A stretch of 64,000 nt of DNA from an uncultured Oscillospiraceae bacterium (GCA_944385365.1 CALWWW010000005.1:56281-120280), one strand, 5' to 3'. Positions 51,903 through 61,212 are shown, counted from the stretch's first letter. Numbers and translations are program-made. The notes: generated from the letters alone by a model not told the origin.

Positions 51903-53546
51903 TCAGGCGGCTGCTGCGGCGGTTTTCACATGGGGCTGGGCAATGCGCCACAGGGCCACAATGATCTCCTGCAAGGTGACATTGTCGGCGGGACGGAAGA
52001 AACCGTCGCTGCCATAGAATACCTTGGCACCGGTGACACCGCTGACGGGGCCGGCTGCCCAGTCGCTGATGGAGGTGGCGTCACGATAGGACAGGGGACC
52101 GGTGGCCGGGGCCTTGCCGTTCAGCAGAATCATCAGCCGGAACAGGACTGTGGCGGCCTGCTCCCGGGTGAGGGGGGCGTCGGGCTGGAAGGTGGTGGCG
52201 GAGGTGCCCTGCATCAGACCCAGGGAGTTGCAGGCGAGAATGGCGGCGGCGTCGGGGCTGTCCTCAATGTCGGTGAACGGATTCACCAGCTCCTGGGCCT
52301 TCCACACGCCTGTCTGCTGCATCAGCTGGAAGCACAGCCGGGCCAGCTCCGCCCGGGTCAGATCATTTTCAAAGCCGCTGCACAGGGACAGGGGCAGCAG
52401 CTGGGCCAGATAGTAGTCGTTGACCGTGGACTGGGCCCAGGGGGCGGCGGCAGTCAGGTCCACGGCGGTGGTGGGGACCACGGCGGAGATCACGCCCCGG
52501 TCGCCGACCACGGCGGCGGTCAGCTCCAGTTCACCGGTGCCGTGGGCCAACACCTGCCCGTCGGGGGTTACGGTGACCAGGGACGGGTCCGAGCTGGTCC
52601 AGACAATGTCGGCCTGGGTTCCGTCGGCCAGAACGGCCTCCAGCTGCACCTCCACGCCCACACGGACCGCCAGACTGGCGACGCTGCCGCCGTTCACCAG
52701 CACCTGAATACGGGGCAGGGGCGCGCTGGCAGCGGCCATGGGATGGGCGGCAACATATTCGTCGGTGGTGAAAGCCGGGAAGCGGATATGGCCGTCAAAA
52801 TCCTCTTCCCCCTTGAGGAAGAAGTTCCAGGACATCTCGCCGCCCTGCTCCAGGGCGGAATCCCAGGTGATGTCCAGATTGTACCACTGACCATCCAGCA
52901 GGACGATGTTCCAGGCGTGGTTCTGGTTCTCACTGCGGCCGGTGATAATACGGCAGGGGATACCGGCGTCCCACATGGTCCGGTAGGTCAGCAGGGCGTA
53001 GCCCTGGCACACCATGGAACCGGTGGTCAGTCCGTCGTAGGCGGAATATTTGGTCAAAGAGTGGTCGTAGACAAAATGGGTGCCGATGTACTCATAGATC
53101 AGTTTGACTTTGGTGTAATCGTCCTCGCCGTCCAGGTCCAGACTGTCCACAATGGCCTGGGCCTGCTGGTCCACATAGGCCAGTTCCTCCAGGGTGTCCA
53201 GATAGGAGAGCTGGAAGGAACAGACGCCGTCATTCCAGTGCACCACGCCCTCTTCGATGTTCAGGGCCGGATAGTCGCCGTTCTGGGGACCGTCGTCAGA
53301 CCGGGCCATCATGGAGCGCAGAAGCTCCGACAGCAGGGTGCCGTTGGTGCTGTTGAGGTCGCTGCGGGCTCCGGCGTAATCGATGGAAAATTCCGTGGAT
53401 TGGGCGCGGATTTCCGCTTCCATGGCGGCGTAAAACGCGTCGGCGTCGGCGGCCTGCCGCTGGGCAGCGGAGACGCCGAGGGTCAGCAGCACCGTGACCG
53501 TCACCAGCAGAAACAGGCGGCCAAGGGTCTGTTTGCACGATTTCAT
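51903..53546 (-). CDS. Secreted transglutaminase-like protein with Ig-like and SLH regions
   Basis: 547 residues. A signal peptide (about 1-27, cleavage after VSA) is followed by a transglutaminase/protease-like domain with catalytic Cys in GSMVCQGYA (about residue 180), His in NHAWN and Asp in NLDITWD. Next comes a Big2-type Ig-like domain (about 300-370, VWTSSDPSLVTVTPDG) and S-layer homology repeats with LTRAELARL and LTREQAATVLFRLM. It is probably anchored in the cell wall and acts on peptides or peptidoglycan. Single-gene unit. Confidence 0.85.
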   Translation of the reverse strand: MKSCKQTLGRLFLLVTVTVLLTLGVSAAQRQAADADAFYAAMEAEIRAQSTEFSIDYAGARSDLNSTNGTLLSELLRSMMARSDDGPQNGDYPALNIEEGVVHWNDGVCSFQLSYLDTLEELAYVDQQAQAIVDSLDLDGEDDYTKVKLIYEYIGTHFVYDHSLTKYSAYDGLTTGSMVCQGYALLTYRTMWDAGIPCRIITGRSENQNHAWNIVLLDGQWYNLDITWDSALEQGGEMSWNFFLKGEEDFDGHIRFPAFTTDEYVAAHPMAAASAPLPRIQVLVNGGSVASLAVRVGVEVQLEAVLADGTQADIVWTSSDPSLVTVTPDGQVLAHGTGELELTAAVVGDRGVISAVVPTTAVDLTAAAPWAQSTVNDYYLAQLLPLSLCSGFENDLTRAELARLCFQLMQQTGVWKAQELVNPFTDIEDSPDAAAILACNSLGLMQGTSATTFQPDAPLTREQAATVLFRLMILLNGKAPATGPLSYRDATSISDWAAGPVSGVTGAKVFYGSDGFFRPADNVTLQEIIVALWRIAQPHVKTAAAAA

Positions 53547-53614
53547 AGTAAATCCCTACCTTCCGTGTGAAGTACCTTTTATTATGACAGATGCGCCGTC
53601 AAAAAACAAGGCTT

Positions 53615-54625
53615 TCACGCGGCGGTGCGGCAGCGGCGAATCAGCTGGAGCACCAGCAGAATCAGGCCGGTGACGATGACGCAGAGATAGAGACTGACGC
53701 CCCGGCTGAGAACCATGGCCCCGCCCAGCAGCTGGGCCGGCAGCAGCAGCCGGAACATGGCCAGGAATCCGCCCTCGCCCACGCCCATGGAGCCGGGCAG
53801 GGGCATGGCCCCCACGGAGAAATTGACGGCGGCCTGGGCGGCGATGGCGCTGGCCAGAGCCACGCCCGTCAAACCCATGGCGCGGAAGACCCAATAGGGG
53901 ACGCTGTAGAGGGCCAGCAGCTGCAACGCGGTGGTGAAAAAGGTCAGGGCCACCAGCTTCGGCTCCCGCCGCAGCATGGGGGCGCTGAGGGCGTACTGCT
54001 CCAGCTGATGCTGAATGGCCCCCCAGACCTTGGCGGCACGGGGGCGGCGTTCCAGCTTCTTGGCCACTTTCGCACCCAGGGCCATGGCCCAGCCGGGCCG
54101 CACCACGGCGGCGGTGATGACGGACAGGGCCAGGAGATTGAGAATAATGCCGATCAGGGCCAGCAGTTTGACGCCGGGCGTCACATTGGCCAGATGGTGG
54201 CGGAGATACACCAGACCGAAGACGCCCAGCCCCGCGCCCACGGCCTGCCAGCAGCAGAGCTCCAGCAGCAGCACCAGACCGCCGTGGGCCGGGGAGACGC
54301 CGTGGCGGTGCATGGCGCACAGCTGCATGGGCTGGCCGCCGGTGCAAGAGGGGGTGACGGAGCTGAAGAAAAAGCCTGTGGCGGAGTATTGGAGACAGTG
54401 GACAAACCGGGGCTGATAGCCCAGATGGCGCAGGCCCCGGCGGGTGTTCCAGGCTTCGCAGAAGAAGTAGAGGGCCATGGCCCCGACAGCCACGGCCAGC
54501 CAGCGGCCGTCGGCCCCGGCGGCTGCGGCGCGGATCTCAGCCGGAGAGACCTGCCGCAGTACCACAAACCAGACCAGGGCGGTGATGCCCAGAAAAATGG
54601 CGCCGTCGCGCAATGCCTTTTTCAT
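53615..54625 (-). CDS. Lysylphosphatidylglycerol synthase TM-region/UPF0104-type membrane protein
   Basis: 336 residues, about eight membrane helices. FFFSSVTPSCTGGQP and the late AMPLPGSMGVGEGGF are hallmarks of the flippase-like MprF N-terminal family. The catalytic synthase domain of full MprF is absent. It overlaps a glycolipid glycosyltransferase gene by ATGA, so it may move the lipid product across the membrane; this is an inference. Confidence 0.85.
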   Translation of the reverse strand: MKKALRDGAIFLGITALVWFVVLRQVSPAEIRAAAAGADGRWLAVAVGAMALYFFCEAWNTRRGLRHLGYQPRFVHCLQYSATGFFFSSVTPSCTGGQPMQLCAMHRHGVSPAHGGLVLLLELCCWQAVGAGLGVFGLVYLRHHLANVTPGVKLLALIGIILNLLALSVITAAVVRPGWAMALGAKVAKKLERRPRAAKVWGAIQHQLEQYALSAPMLRREPKLVALTFFTTALQLLALYSVPYWVFRAMGLTGVALASAIAAQAAVNFSVGAMPLPGSMGVGEGGFLAMFRLLLPAQLLGGAMVLSRGVSLYLCVIVTGLILLVLQLIRRCRTAA

Positions 54626-55710
54626 GCCGGCTGCACCATGGGGTAGAAGTACGCCAGGGGAGAGGAAGAGCGCCAGCTCTCCCGCAGCCGCGCCATGTTC
54701 CGGCCCATGGCGGCGAGGGCGTCGGGGTTGTCCAGCAGGGCCAGCAATGCCTCTGCCGTGACGGATTCTTCTTTCTGCCAGTCCACATAGCCCAGTCCGT
54801 GGTCTTCAATGTACCGGGCGTTGCCCACCTCCTGGGTCAGGAAGGGGCGCAGGACGAAGAGGGGGGTCCGGGTGTGGATGGCCTCGAAGGTGGTGAGGCC
54901 GCCGGACTTGCTGATCACCAGATCGGCGCGGCGCAGATACTCGTCCACCCGGTCGGTGAAGCCGATGGATTCCACAGAGGGATAGCGGCGGCGCAGGGTG
55001 GCCAGCAGGGATTCATTCCGGCCGGTGATGACCGTCACATGGATATCGTCGCGGCTGCACAGGGCGTCGAGAATACCCTGGGGAATCAGGCCCAGGCCGC
55101 CGCCCATCAGCAGTACCCGGCGTCCCACGGGACGGTTCTGGGCCGCCTGGCGGAAGCCCTGGCGGACGGGAATGCCGCTGACAACGATGTGGGCGTCGTC
55201 CACGCCCTTGGAGAGCAGTGTCTGCCGCGTCTCTTCACAGGCCACAAAATACCGGTCGGTACCGGGGGCAATCCATTCATCGTGGACGCTGACATCGGTG
55301 ATATAGGTGTAGAGGGGAATATGGCAGCCCCGCTGCCGCTTATAAGCGGCGATGTATTGGGAGCAAACGGGCATGGTGGCAACAATCAGGTCCACATCCC
55401 GCAGCAGGTCGTCCAGACGCTTGAGGACTGTACGCTGCAAGGGCATGGAGGTTTTGGCGCCGGCGGTGCGGTTGAGCAGATTATAGACCCAGGAGCAGCG
55501 GCGGACCAGGAAGCCGAAGCCGCGGTAAATCTGACGGGAGGCGTTGGGGAACAGCTCGTCGATGACGTCCACCACCCGGACCTGGGCCTGGGGGTCGCCG
55601 GCCAGGATCTCCTGACGGACGGCCTCGGCGGCGGCACAATGGCCCATGCCGAACCGGCCGGTCAGAACGATGACCCGCAGCGGCCGCAAAGCAGTAATTG
55701 TGGTATTCAT
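54622..55710 (-). CDS. MGDG synthase/UgtP-type glycosyltransferase
   Basis: 362 residues, GT-B fold of the family that glycosylates diacylglycerol. The N-terminus VLTGRFGMGHCAAAEAVRQE holds the GxGH motif (here GMGH), YITDVSVHDEWIAPGTDRYFV (in part) follows, and DLVISKSGGLTTFEAI is the nucleotide-sugar site near the C-terminus. It likely makes a membrane glycolipid. The flippase-like gene is translationally coupled downstream. Confidence 0.87.
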   Translation of the reverse strand: MNTTITALRPLRVIVLTGRFGMGHCAAAEAVRQEILAGDPQAQVRVVDVIDELFPNASRQIYRGFGFLVRRCSWVYNLLNRTAGAKTSMPLQRTVLKRLDDLLRDVDLIVATMPVCSQYIAAYKRQRGCHIPLYTYITDVSVHDEWIAPGTDRYFVACEETRQTLLSKGVDDAHIVVSGIPVRQGFRQAAQNRPVGRRVLLMGGGLGLIPQGILDALCSRDDIHVTVITGRNESLLATLRRRYPSVESIGFTDRVDEYLRRADLVISKSGGLTTFEAIHTRTPLFVLRPFLTQEVGNARYIEDHGLGYVDWQKEESVTAEALLALLDNPDALAAMGRNMARLRESWRSSSPLAYFYPMVQPA

Positions 55711-55843
55711 GGCGATCCCTCCAAAACTTTCATATCATTCCAATTTCTTTCTGTGCCTTTATTGTACCCAAAAACACCTTTTAGAAAAAAGAAGGGAAAC
55801 CATTAAATTTTCTTTAAGAATAGGAATACCATTAAAAAAGCGC

Positions 55844-55871
55844 GCTGCTGACGCAGCGCGCGGGGAATCGT
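55844..55871 (-). terminator. Terminator of the small membrane protein gene
   Basis: A 9-bp stem GCGCGCTGC (55850-55858) pairs with 55863-55871; on the minus strand it is followed by TTTTTT. Confidence 0.85.
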
Positions 55872-55933
55872 AGATAGTATTCAGCTATTGTGTTGAAAAT
55901 GGCAGCTACACTGCATGTTGCTCTGCAGTCAGA

Positions 55934-56119
55934 CTATTTGTTATGTTTTCTTATTTTTTTAACAGTAAAATCGGACAGTCCGACGCTTACAACCAATGCA
56001 ATTATCCAACAAACGACTGCCAATATGTCAGTAAGTGGATTTAATGTGCTTCTAAAAATCAGATCAATTAAATATACAAAAACCAAAAAGTATGCTGATG
56101 TAAAGAAGACCATAAGCAT
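55934..56119 (-). CDS. Small two-helix membrane protein, unknown
   Basis: 61 residues with two hydrophobic helices (about 3-22 and 32-50) and a basic end (VKKIRKHNK). AGAGGGG lies eight to ten bases before the ATG, and a good minus-strand terminator follows at 55844-55871, which argues for a real transcribed gene. It is AT-rich compared with its neighbours and may be recently acquired. I recognise no family. A chance frame in an AT-rich gap remains possible. Confidence 0.45.
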   Translation of the reverse strand: MLMVFFTSAYFLVFVYLIDLIFRSTLNPLTDILAVVCWIIALVVSVGLSDFTVKKIRKHNK

Positions 56120-56151
56120 ATCAGTTTTCCCCTCTACTGAATCATTAAAAC

Positions 56152-56185
56152 AAAAAGCACATCTCTTTGCAGAGATGTGCTTTTT
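56152..56185 (-). terminator. Terminator of the tRNA-Met/tRNA-Glu unit
   Basis: A 15-bp perfect stem AAAAAGCACATCTCT (56152-56166) pairs with 56171-56185, loop TTGC; on the minus strand TTTTTG follows. It starts two bases after the tRNA-Glu end. Confidence 0.92.
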
Positions 56186-56186
56186 G

Positions 56187-56261
56187 TGGTGACCCGTACG
56201 GGACTCGAACCCATGTTACCGCCGTGAAAGGGCGGTGTCTTAACCACTTGACCAACGGGCC
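56187..56261 (-). tRNA. tRNA-Glu (anticodon TTC)
   Basis: The cloverleaf folds with acceptor GGCCCGT/ACGGGTC, anticodon stem CCGCC/GGCGG around loop CTTTCAC, and T-arm GGTTCGAGTCC-like loop. CCA is encoded. It is the second tRNA of a two-gene unit. Confidence 0.96.
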
Positions 56262-56265
56262 GGTT

Positions 56266-56341
56266 TGGTAGCGGCAACTGGACTTGAACCAGTGACAAGC
56301 CGGGTATGAACCGGATACTCTACCAACTGAGCTATGCCGCC
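56266..56341 (-). tRNA. tRNA-Met (anticodon CAT)
   Basis: Acceptor GGCGGCA/TGCCGCT (one G-U), anticodon loop TTCATAC, T-loop TTCAAGT and encoded CCA. It lacks the C1-A72 mismatch of initiator tRNA, so it is an elongator Met tRNA, or possibly a lysidine-modified Ile tRNA. Four bases separate it from tRNA-Glu. Confidence 0.92.
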
Positions 56342-56428
56342 ATGTGCCCGTCATCAGCAGGGCAAGAATGATTATAGCGGCAGGAGGCCGTTTTGTCAAC
56401 GGTTTTTTTCAAAAAACGAAAAATTTTT

Positions 56429-57721
56429 TTACACCAACCGTCCGCGGACCCCGTCGGCCTCCACCGACACGATTTCCACCGGCAGTACCTGGTTATGAAG
56501 ATCGTCGGCTTCCACATACACTTTCACATAGTTTTCGGCGTGGCCGGTGAAGTCGCTGCCCTCGGGCTGCTCAAAGAGTACGGCACAGGTCCGGCCTACC
56601 ATGGCCTGCCGGTACTGCTGGGCCAGGGCGTCGGCCACGGCCCCCGCCTCATTGGAACGGCGGGCTTTCTCATCGTTGGAGTGCTGGCCGTCCATCTTTG
56701 CCGCCGGAGTGCCCTCCCGCCGGGAATAGGGGAACACATGGACCTGGGCAAAGGCACACGTTTTCAGGAAGTCCAGCGACGCTTGGAACTCCGCTTCCGT
56801 CTCTCCAGGGAAGGCCACAATCAGATCGGTGGTGATGGCGCAGTGGGGGAAATACTGCCGCAGCAGCTTCACGCTCTCCAGATACCGGGCCGTATCGTAT
56901 TTGCGATTCATGCGCTGCAAAACCGTGTCGCAGCCGCTCTGCAAGCTCAGATGGAACTGGGGACAGAGATTTTTATATGGGGCCAGGGTCTTGCAGAAGT
57001 CCTCCGTAATGGTCCGGGGCTCCAGGGAGCCCAGCCGCACCCGCATGGACGGGACGGCAGCGCAGAGGGCCGCAAGCAGGTCGTTCAAACTGCTGCCGTC
57101 CTTGAAATCCACGCCCCAGGAGGAAATTTCAATGCCGGTGACCACCAGCTCCCGATAGCCCTCGTCGGCCAGCGCTTTGGCCTGTTCCACGGCCTCCGAC
57201 AGGGGCAGGGAACGGATGGGACCGCGGGCGTAGGGAATAATACAGTAGGAACAGTAGTTGCAGCATCCGTCCTGAACCTTCAGCATGGCACGGGTCCGGG
57301 CGGCCAGACCACCGGCGGGCAGCCGTTCAAATTCCCGGTGGGCCGTGGCCTTTTCCCAGAACTGCCGGGACTGGCGAATGCGCTGGGTGGCTTCCTCCAC
57401 CACGGCGTCCAGGAACGCCATGCGGTCGGCGGTACCGGCCAGCACGTCCACCTCCAGCGCCTGGACCTCTTCGGGCTTCGTCTGGGCGTAGCAGCCGCAG
57501 ACGCCCACCACGGCGTCGGGATTGTTTTTCCGCACCCGGCGGATGATGTTCCGGCACTTCTTGTCGCTGACGGCGGTGACGGTGCAGGTGTTGACGATGA
57601 AGCCGTCACAGGGCTCGGTCCAGTCGCCCAAGGTATGGCCCAGGGCCGTCAAACGCTGCTCCATGGCCTGGGACTCGTACTGGTTGACCTTGCAGCCCAG
57701 GGTATAAAAGGCAAATTTCAT
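56429..57721 (-). CDS. mtaB: tRNA t6A37 methylthiotransferase MtaB
   Basis: 430 residues. The N-terminal UPF0004 domain (FYTLGCKVNQYESQ, NTCTVT, CGCYAQ) carries one cluster; the radical SAM cluster motif CCNYCSYCIIPYARG holds the second; a TRAM domain ends the protein. It converts t6A37 to ms2t6A37 in tRNA. LGCKVNQYE is the MtaB form, distinct from MiaB and RimO. ATG 57721 follows GGAGAATCCCT; the longer frame upstream is not used. Confidence 0.93.
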   Translation of the reverse strand: MKFAFYTLGCKVNQYESQAMEQRLTALGHTLGDWTEPCDGFIVNTCTVTAVSDKKCRNIIRRVRKNNPDAVVGVCGCYAQTKPEEVQALEVDVLAGTADRMAFLDAVVEEATQRIRQSRQFWEKATAHREFERLPAGGLAARTRAMLKVQDGCCNYCSYCIIPYARGPIRSLPLSEAVEQAKALADEGYRELVVTGIEISSWGVDFKDGSSLNDLLAALCAAVPSMRVRLGSLEPRTITEDFCKTLAPYKNLCPQFHLSLQSGCDTVLQRMNRKYDTARYLESVKLLRQYFPHCAITTDLIVAFPGETEAEFQASLDFLKTCAFAQVHVFPYSRREGTPAAKMDGQHSNDEKARRSNEAGAVADALAQQYRQAMVGRTCAVLFEQPEGSDFTGHAENYVKVYVEADDLHNQVLPVEIVSVEADGVRGRLV

Positions 57722-57845
57722 AGGGATTCTCCGTGTTTCTATAGAAGTTACCTCCATTATATCCAACAAACGGCCTCTTGTACAGAGGTCATACCTGCCA
57801 GGGGACACGCATAGGTTGTACCACCGACGTAAAAAGGAAGGATGG

Positions 57846-59000
57846 ATGGATATGTGGAAACGACTGTGCGGGGCCTTGGCATGCCTTTGCCTGACGGTCT
57901 CCCTGCTGCCTGCGGTCCGGGCCGTCGGGCCGGAGGTGGCGGCGCCGTCGGCCATTCTGATGGACGCGGCCACGGGGCAGGTCCTCTATGAAAAGAACAG
58001 CCACGAACGCTTGCGGCCCGCCAGCGTCACCAAGGTCATGACGCTGCTGCTGGTCATGGAGGCGCTGGACGAGGGGCGGCTGTCCTGGGACCAGACGGTG
58101 ACGGCCAGCGCCGCCGCCGCGGCCAAGGGCGGCAGCCAGGTCTATCTGGAAGAGGGCGAGCAGATGACCATGGACGAGATGCTCAAATCCGTGGTGGTCT
58201 CTTCGGCCAACGACTGCGCCACAGCCCTGGCCGAGGCCGTGGCCGGCAGCGAAGCAGCCTTTGTGGAACGGATGAACGAGCGGGCCGTGGAGCTGGGCAT
58301 GGAGGACACCTACTTTGTCAACTGCACGGGCCTGGATGACGAGCCGGAAGCCGAGACCCATCTGACATCGGCCTACGATATTGCCGTCATGTCCCGGGAG
58401 CTGCTGCAGCATGAGAAAATCAAGGAGTATACCACCATTTGGATGGATACGGTGCGGGACGGGCAGTTCGGCCTGTCCAACACTAATAAGCTGATCCGGT
58501 TTTATCAGGGGGCCACGGGCCTGAAAACGGGCTATACCTCGTCGGCGGGCCACTGTCTGTCGGCGTCGGCGGAGCGGGACGGCCTGGAGCTCATCGCCGT
58601 GGTCCTCAACTGCAAAAGCTCCACCGAACGGTTCGAGTCGGCCAAGGCGCTGCTGGATTACGGCTTTGCCAACTACGCGTTGGTGACGCCCCAGGTGCCG
58701 GAGGACTTGGGTACGGTGCCGGTGGTGCTGGGGACCGTGGACACCATCACGCCGGTGCTGGAAACGCCCCAGCCGATTCTGCTGGACAAGGGACTGCAAA
58801 GCCAGGTGGAGACCACCGTGGAGCTGGCGGAATCGGTGGAGGCCCCTGTGGAACAGGGCCAGAAACTGGGGACGCTGACGGTGACCGCCGGGGGCCAGGT
58901 GGTGGCCACGGTGCCCATTGTGGCCCCGGAACGGGTGGAGCGTCTGACCTGGTGGCAAATGACCGTGGAAATCCTGCGGGGCATGTGGGTCACCTTCTGA
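57846..59000 (+). CDS. D-alanyl-D-alanine carboxypeptidase (PBP5/DacF family)
   Basis: 384 residues. Signal peptide (about 1-25), then a serine peptidase S11 domain with SVTK (SxxK, nucleophile Ser), SAND (SxN) and KTGYT (KTG), then a beta-rich domain and an amphipathic C-terminal helix (VEILRGMW) for membrane attachment. It trims the terminal D-Ala from peptidoglycan stem peptides outside the cell. Start is ATG 57846 or 57852; GGAAGG lies closer to optimal for 57852. Confidence 0.92.
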   Translation: MDMWKRLCGALACLCLTVSLLPAVRAVGPEVAAPSAILMDAATGQVLYEKNSHERLRPASVTKVMTLLLVMEALDEGRLSWDQTVTASAAAAAKGGSQVYLEEGEQMTMDEMLKSVVVSSANDCATALAEAVAGSEAAFVERMNERAVELGMEDTYFVNCTGLDDEPEAETHLTSAYDIAVMSRELLQHEKIKEYTTIWMDTVRDGQFGLSNTNKLIRFYQGATGLKTGYTSSAGHCLSASAERDGLELIAVVLNCKSSTERFESAKALLDYGFANYALVTPQVPEDLGTVPVVLGTVDTITPVLETPQPILLDKGLQSQVETTVELAESVEAPVEQGQKLGTLTVTAGGQVVATVPIVAPERVERLTWWQMTVEILRGMWVTF

Positions 59001-59006
59001 GAAATA

Positions 59007-59035
59007 TTGTTTTTCCGGTCGAACTGTAGTATACT
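59007..59035 (+). promoter_or_regulatory. Promoter of the glucose-6-phosphate isomerase-like gene
   Basis: TTGTTT (59007-59012) and TATACT (59030-59035) are 17 bases apart. Confidence 0.65.
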
Positions 59036-59083
59036 AAATTTAATTTGGTATCTATGGCCTTCGGCTGAAAGAAAGGTGTTTCC

Positions 59084-60358
59084 ATGGTCAATGTTGACAT
59101 TTCAAATATCTGGTGCAGTGTGACGCTGCCCATGCTGCTGGAGAGCGAACAGCAGATTTCCGCCGCCCACGCCGCCCTGATGGATGGCGAAGCCGCCGCG
59201 TTTCTGCCCTGGCTGGACGATGACAACAGCGCCGTTCTGCAAGAGGTGGAGGAGGCCGCCCGGGCCATCCGCGCCCAGGCGGGGGTCCTGGTGGTGGTGG
59301 GCAACGACAGCGCCGTGGCAGGCGTCCGGGCCGTGGTGGAACTTCTGCGGGGCTGGAACCACAATCTGCGCGCCGGTACACAGATTGTGTTCGCCGGCAG
59401 CGACCTGTCCACCCGGTCCTGGCAGCACCTGGCCGAGCTGCTGGAAAAGCGGGACTTCTGCGTACACCTGCTGGGCCGGGACGGGGCCGATGTGCAGTCG
59501 GCGGTGACCACCCGGGCGCTGCGCTGGATGCTGGAGCGGCGCTACGGCACGGAAAAGGCCCGGGAGCGGGTGTATGTCAGCACGGACCCGGTCATCGGTC
59601 CTCTGCGGGAAATTGCCACAGCCGAAGGCTATAAAACATTCAATCTGCTGCCCACAGTGGGGGACCATGCCAGCGTCCTGGACCCCGGCGCCCTGCTGGC
59701 GGCAGCAGTGGCGGGTATCGATATCCGGAAGCTGCTGGACGGGGCCTTGACGGCCCGGCTGGCCATGGAAATCCGTTCCTTTGAAAATCCCGCCTGGCTC
59801 TACGCCGCGGGCCGGACCATTCTGTCCAGCCGGGGCAAGACGACGGAGTATCTGACGACCCTGGAGCCGGATGCCGGGGCATTGGGCCGCTGGTGGAAGC
59901 AGCTCTTCGGCAGTCGGGCCTGTGCCAACGGGGAGGGCTTGCTGCCTGCCCTGGCGGAGATTCCCGGCGACCTGCACACCATGCACGGTATGTTCGGCGA
60001 CGGCGCACAGCCCCTGGTCCAGACGGTGCTGCGCTTCGACCCGCCGGAGCAGAAGGTGGCCGTGGAAATGGATTGGCAGAATCAGGACGGGTACAATTAC
60101 CTGGAGGGATTCACCCTGGATTACGTCCAGGAACAAGCCATGGCGGCTGTTATCGCCGTGGGGGCCGACAACAGCGTGCCCATTTTCCAGGTGGACTGCG
60201 GCCGCATGGAGCCGGGCGACGTGGGACAGCTGCTGTACTTCTTTGAGCTGTCCTCCTGCCTCTGTGCCGGTATGCTGGGCCGGGATGTCTATACAAGCGA
60301 AGGCCCCTCGAGATGGTCTGAACAGATGGCCCGGCTCCTGGGACGGCCAGAGGAATAA
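59084..60358 (+). CDS. Glucose-6-phosphate isomerase-like (SIS-fold) protein
   Basis: 424 residues. The double-SIS fold is suggested by VLVVVGNDSAVAGVRAVVELL (part of the sugar phosphate site), IVFAGSDLSTRSW, VYVSTDPVIGPLREIA and the C-terminal GRDVYTSEGPSRW. This follows the short Firmicutes phosphoglucose isomerases, but classical PGI signatures are weakened: the usual GGS loop reads VGNDS. It may be a diverged isomerase. AAAGG precedes ATG 59084. Confidence 0.65.
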   Translation: MVNVDISNIWCSVTLPMLLESEQQISAAHAALMDGEAAAFLPWLDDDNSAVLQEVEEAARAIRAQAGVLVVVGNDSAVAGVRAVVELLRGWNHNLRAGTQIVFAGSDLSTRSWQHLAELLEKRDFCVHLLGRDGADVQSAVTTRALRWMLERRYGTEKARERVYVSTDPVIGPLREIATAEGYKTFNLLPTVGDHASVLDPGALLAAAVAGIDIRKLLDGALTARLAMEIRSFENPAWLYAAGRTILSSRGKTTEYLTTLEPDAGALGRWWKQLFGSRACANGEGLLPALAEIPGDLHTMHGMFGDGAQPLVQTVLRFDPPEQKVAVEMDWQNQDGYNYLEGFTLDYVQEQAMAAVIAVGADNSVPIFQVDCGRMEPGDVGQLLYFFELSSCLCAGMLGRDVYTSEGPSRWSEQMARLLGRPEE

Positions 60359-60425
60359 TCTGGAAGATGGTGCACTATCATACTGCATTCCAGAAAAGTA
60401 TGCACAGTTTTGGCCAATGTGACAG

Positions 60426-60454
60426 TTGCATATTCTGTGTAAAACTGTTAAAAT
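60426..60454 (+). promoter_or_regulatory. Promoter of the P-loop protein gene
   Basis: TTGCAT (60426-60431) and TAAAAT (60449-60454) are 17 bases apart; the start would be near 60461, with AAAGGAGG-like bases (AAAAGGAGG) at about 60487. Confidence 0.7.
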
Positions 60455-60501
60455 AATGCCACGGACAACGAGATACGGTCCGAGCAAAAGGAGGTATTCC
60501 T

Positions 60502-60912
60502 ATGGTTAAAGTGATTGTGGGTCTCAAGGGCTCCGGCAAGACGAAGAATCTCATCAATGCCATTAACGAAGCCATTGCCACGGAATCCGGCAGCATGGTC
60601 TGCATTGAAAAGGGCAATAAGCTGACGTTTGATATCGATTACCGCGTGCGCCTGATCGAGGCCGGCGAGTATCAGATGGGCAGTGTCACCTTCCTCAAGG
60701 GTTTCATCAGCGGCTTGCATGCCGGCAACTTTGATATCACCCACGTGTTTATTGACAGCCTCTACAAGATCACCGGCAGCGACGATGTGGCCGAGACAGA
60801 GGAGTTCCTGAACTGGTGCAACGAGTTCGGTAAGATCAACAACATGAAGTTCACCGTCGTCATCTCCGACGAACCCGAGAAAATGCCCGAGGGCGTAAAG
60901 AAGTATTTCTGA
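60502..60912 (+). CDS. Small P-loop protein of unknown function
   Basis: 136 residues. The Walker A motif GLKGSGKTK (residues about 7-15) and a Walker B-like THVFIDSLYKI (about 80-90) indicate nucleotide binding. A strong promoter, AGGAGG and a long terminator show it is a single, well-expressed gene. Similar small ATPases are common as unassigned genes in Clostridia and are sometimes annotated as PilT-like, which the sequence does not support. Function unknown. Confidence 0.8.
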   Translation: MVKVIVGLKGSGKTKNLINAINEAIATESGSMVCIEKGNKLTFDIDYRVRLIEAGEYQMGSVTFLKGFISGLHAGNFDITHVFIDSLYKITGSDDVAETEEFLNWCNEFGKINNMKFTVVISDEPEKMPEGVKKYF

Positions 60913-60961
60913 GCCGATCAACTTTGGAACGAATGCGGAGACGCGCCGCGTGCTCTGCTGT

Positions 60962-61019
60962 AGCACCGACCGAGATCAGCCCAGCCGACCCAGGAGGGGC
61001 TGTTCTCGGCCGTGCTTTT
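60962..61019 (+). terminator. Terminator after the P-loop protein
   Basis: A long imperfect stem (AGCAC..CCGAGA..CAGCCC on the left, GGGCTG..CTCGG..GTGCT on the right) ends in TTTTG. Confidence 0.8.
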
Positions 61020-61069
61020 GTGACTGTAAAGTTTGTCGAAAGCAGCCGCCAAAAAAATTTAAAAAAGGG

Positions 61070-61098
61070 TTGACAGATTACGTTTGTCATGGTAGAAT
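61070..61098 (+). promoter_or_regulatory. Promoter of initiator tRNA
   Basis: TTGACA (61070-61075) and TAGAAT (61093-61098) are 17 bases apart, placing the start near 61105, 24 bases before the tRNA. Confidence 0.88.
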
Positions 61099-61128
61099 AA
61101 TGGAGCACTAGAGAGTGCAACGAAATAT

Positions 61129-61205
<77 letters not shown>

Positions 61206-61212
61206 AAGGTCA

